Origin: Oscillospiraceae bacterium
GTDB lineage: Bacteria; Bacillota; Clostridia; Oscillospirales; Ruminococcaceae
Assembly (NCBI GenBank): GCA_031285945.1
Contig: JAITVF010000061.1
Span: forward strand, 1 to 8,386
Length of the DNA stretch: 8,386 bases
Reading direction: 5' to 3'
Shown here: one piece after another, positions 8,183 to 8,386 of the stretch
Numbering within the stretch: position 1 is the stretch's first letter
Layout of the letters: each line of letters opens with the position of its first letter
Program-made: the position numbers and the translations under genes
Notes under the pieces: generated by a model
What the model saw: the letters and a program-made list of their open reading frames with translations, nothing else
The model's database searches: none
Told to the model about the DNA's origin: nothing

Positions 8183-8211
8183 ATTATACCAGTGTTAGCC
8201 CATTTCCACAA
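8183..8211 (-). promoter_or_regulatory. Promoter for the unknown gene at 7582-8136
   Basis: Read leftward, TTGTGG (8211-8206) is followed after exactly 17 bases by a perfect TATAAT (8188-8183), preceded by TGG, which makes an extended -10. Transcription would start near 8176, about 40 bases before the TTG start at 8136. It lies inside the longest possible frame of that gene. Confidence 0.65.
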
Positions 8212-8264
8212 TACCGAAAGAGAGCGTGATTTAAATATCCCGAATCCGGTCATACAACAGGTAT

Positions 8265-8279
8265 TTATAGCAGCTATAA
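8265..8279. promoter_or_regulatory. 15-base dyad, possible operator
   Basis: TTATAGCAGCTATAA has perfect 7-base arms around a central A. It lies between the permease stop (8282) and the downstream gene, about 54 bases upstream of the -35 at 8206-8211. It could be a regulator site or a minor stem; no matching known operator is recognised. Confidence 0.25.
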
Positions 8280-8281
8280 TT

Positions 8282-8386
8282 TTACCGCTGCGGCCTCCTG
8301 ATAAAATAACCCGCAGCGCAAAATACGCCGAAGCCCGCGATATCCACGGCTACGATTGTGGAGCCTACGGGGGTCTCGGCCAGAAT
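8282..8386 (-). CDS. Metal ABC transporter permease (ZnuB/MntB type), C-terminal fragment
   Basis: Only the last 34 residues and a TAA stop are inside the window; the start is past the right edge. The visible end reads AETPVGSTIVAVDIAGFGVF, then CAAGYFIRRPQR. A Pro-Val-Gly-Ser-Thr-Ile-Val turn leading into a final transmembrane helix with a short basic tail resembles the 'PtGatIVlv' ending of ABC-3 family permeases, which carry zinc or manganese. This rests on a short pattern, so another membrane transporter is possible. Translation, codon use and the clean stop support a real gene. The end lies 28 bases upstream of the ATG at 8253. Confidence 0.55.
   Translation of the reverse strand: MLAETPVGSTIVAVDIAGFGVFCAAGYFIRRPQR

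Overview
This is a moderately GC-rich (roughly 55% by eye) bacterial chromosomal window. The gene content suggests a Firmicute of the class Clostridia: lepA directly followed by hemW, an adjacent DUF421/DUF4363 gene pair, a surface protein with a gram-positive-style anchor, purine-rich ribosome binding sites and rho-independent terminators. This placement rests on gene families and general style. There is no rRNA or marker alignment behind it.

Layout, left to right. Bases 1-223 hold no convincing gene and end in a near-consensus promoter. That promoter drives a rightward cluster: a lipoprotein with a degenerate PrsA/parvulin-like fold, lepA (elongation factor 4), and hemW (radical SAM heme chaperone). 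The gaps are 27 and 4 bases, so this is probably one operon tied to protein folding, translation quality and heme handling. Convergent to it is a leftward gene for a stand-alone ChrB N-terminal-domain protein. It has its own strong promoter, and a 12-base perfect palindrome lies just upstream of the -35 element. A 377-base non-coding stretch follows, with a long near-continuous imperfect hairpin (5167-5264) and a perfect 18-bp hairpin (5326-5364).

Next, leftward, come a DUF421 (YetF-like) membrane protein and a DUF4363 protein, translationally coupled by an ATGA overlap. Divergent from them is a gene for a secreted, highly acidic protein. It has a signal peptide, about 4.8 copies of an 18-residue (54-bp) tandem repeat, and a C-terminal PDTG/hydrophobic/Lys-Lys anchor-like tail. 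A shared strong terminator separates it from a leftward gene of unknown function. The right edge cuts through the C-terminus of a leftward integral membrane protein that looks like a metal ABC transporter permease of the ZnuB/MntB type.

Most of the window is ordinary housekeeping or conserved-hypothetical sequence. The points most worth a second look are the long hairpin at 5167-5264, the acidic repeat surface protein, the lone ChrB-N gene with its palindrome, and the promoter lying inside the longest reading frame of the unknown gene at the right, which argues for a shorter protein. I do not see a clear new defence or mobile system here.
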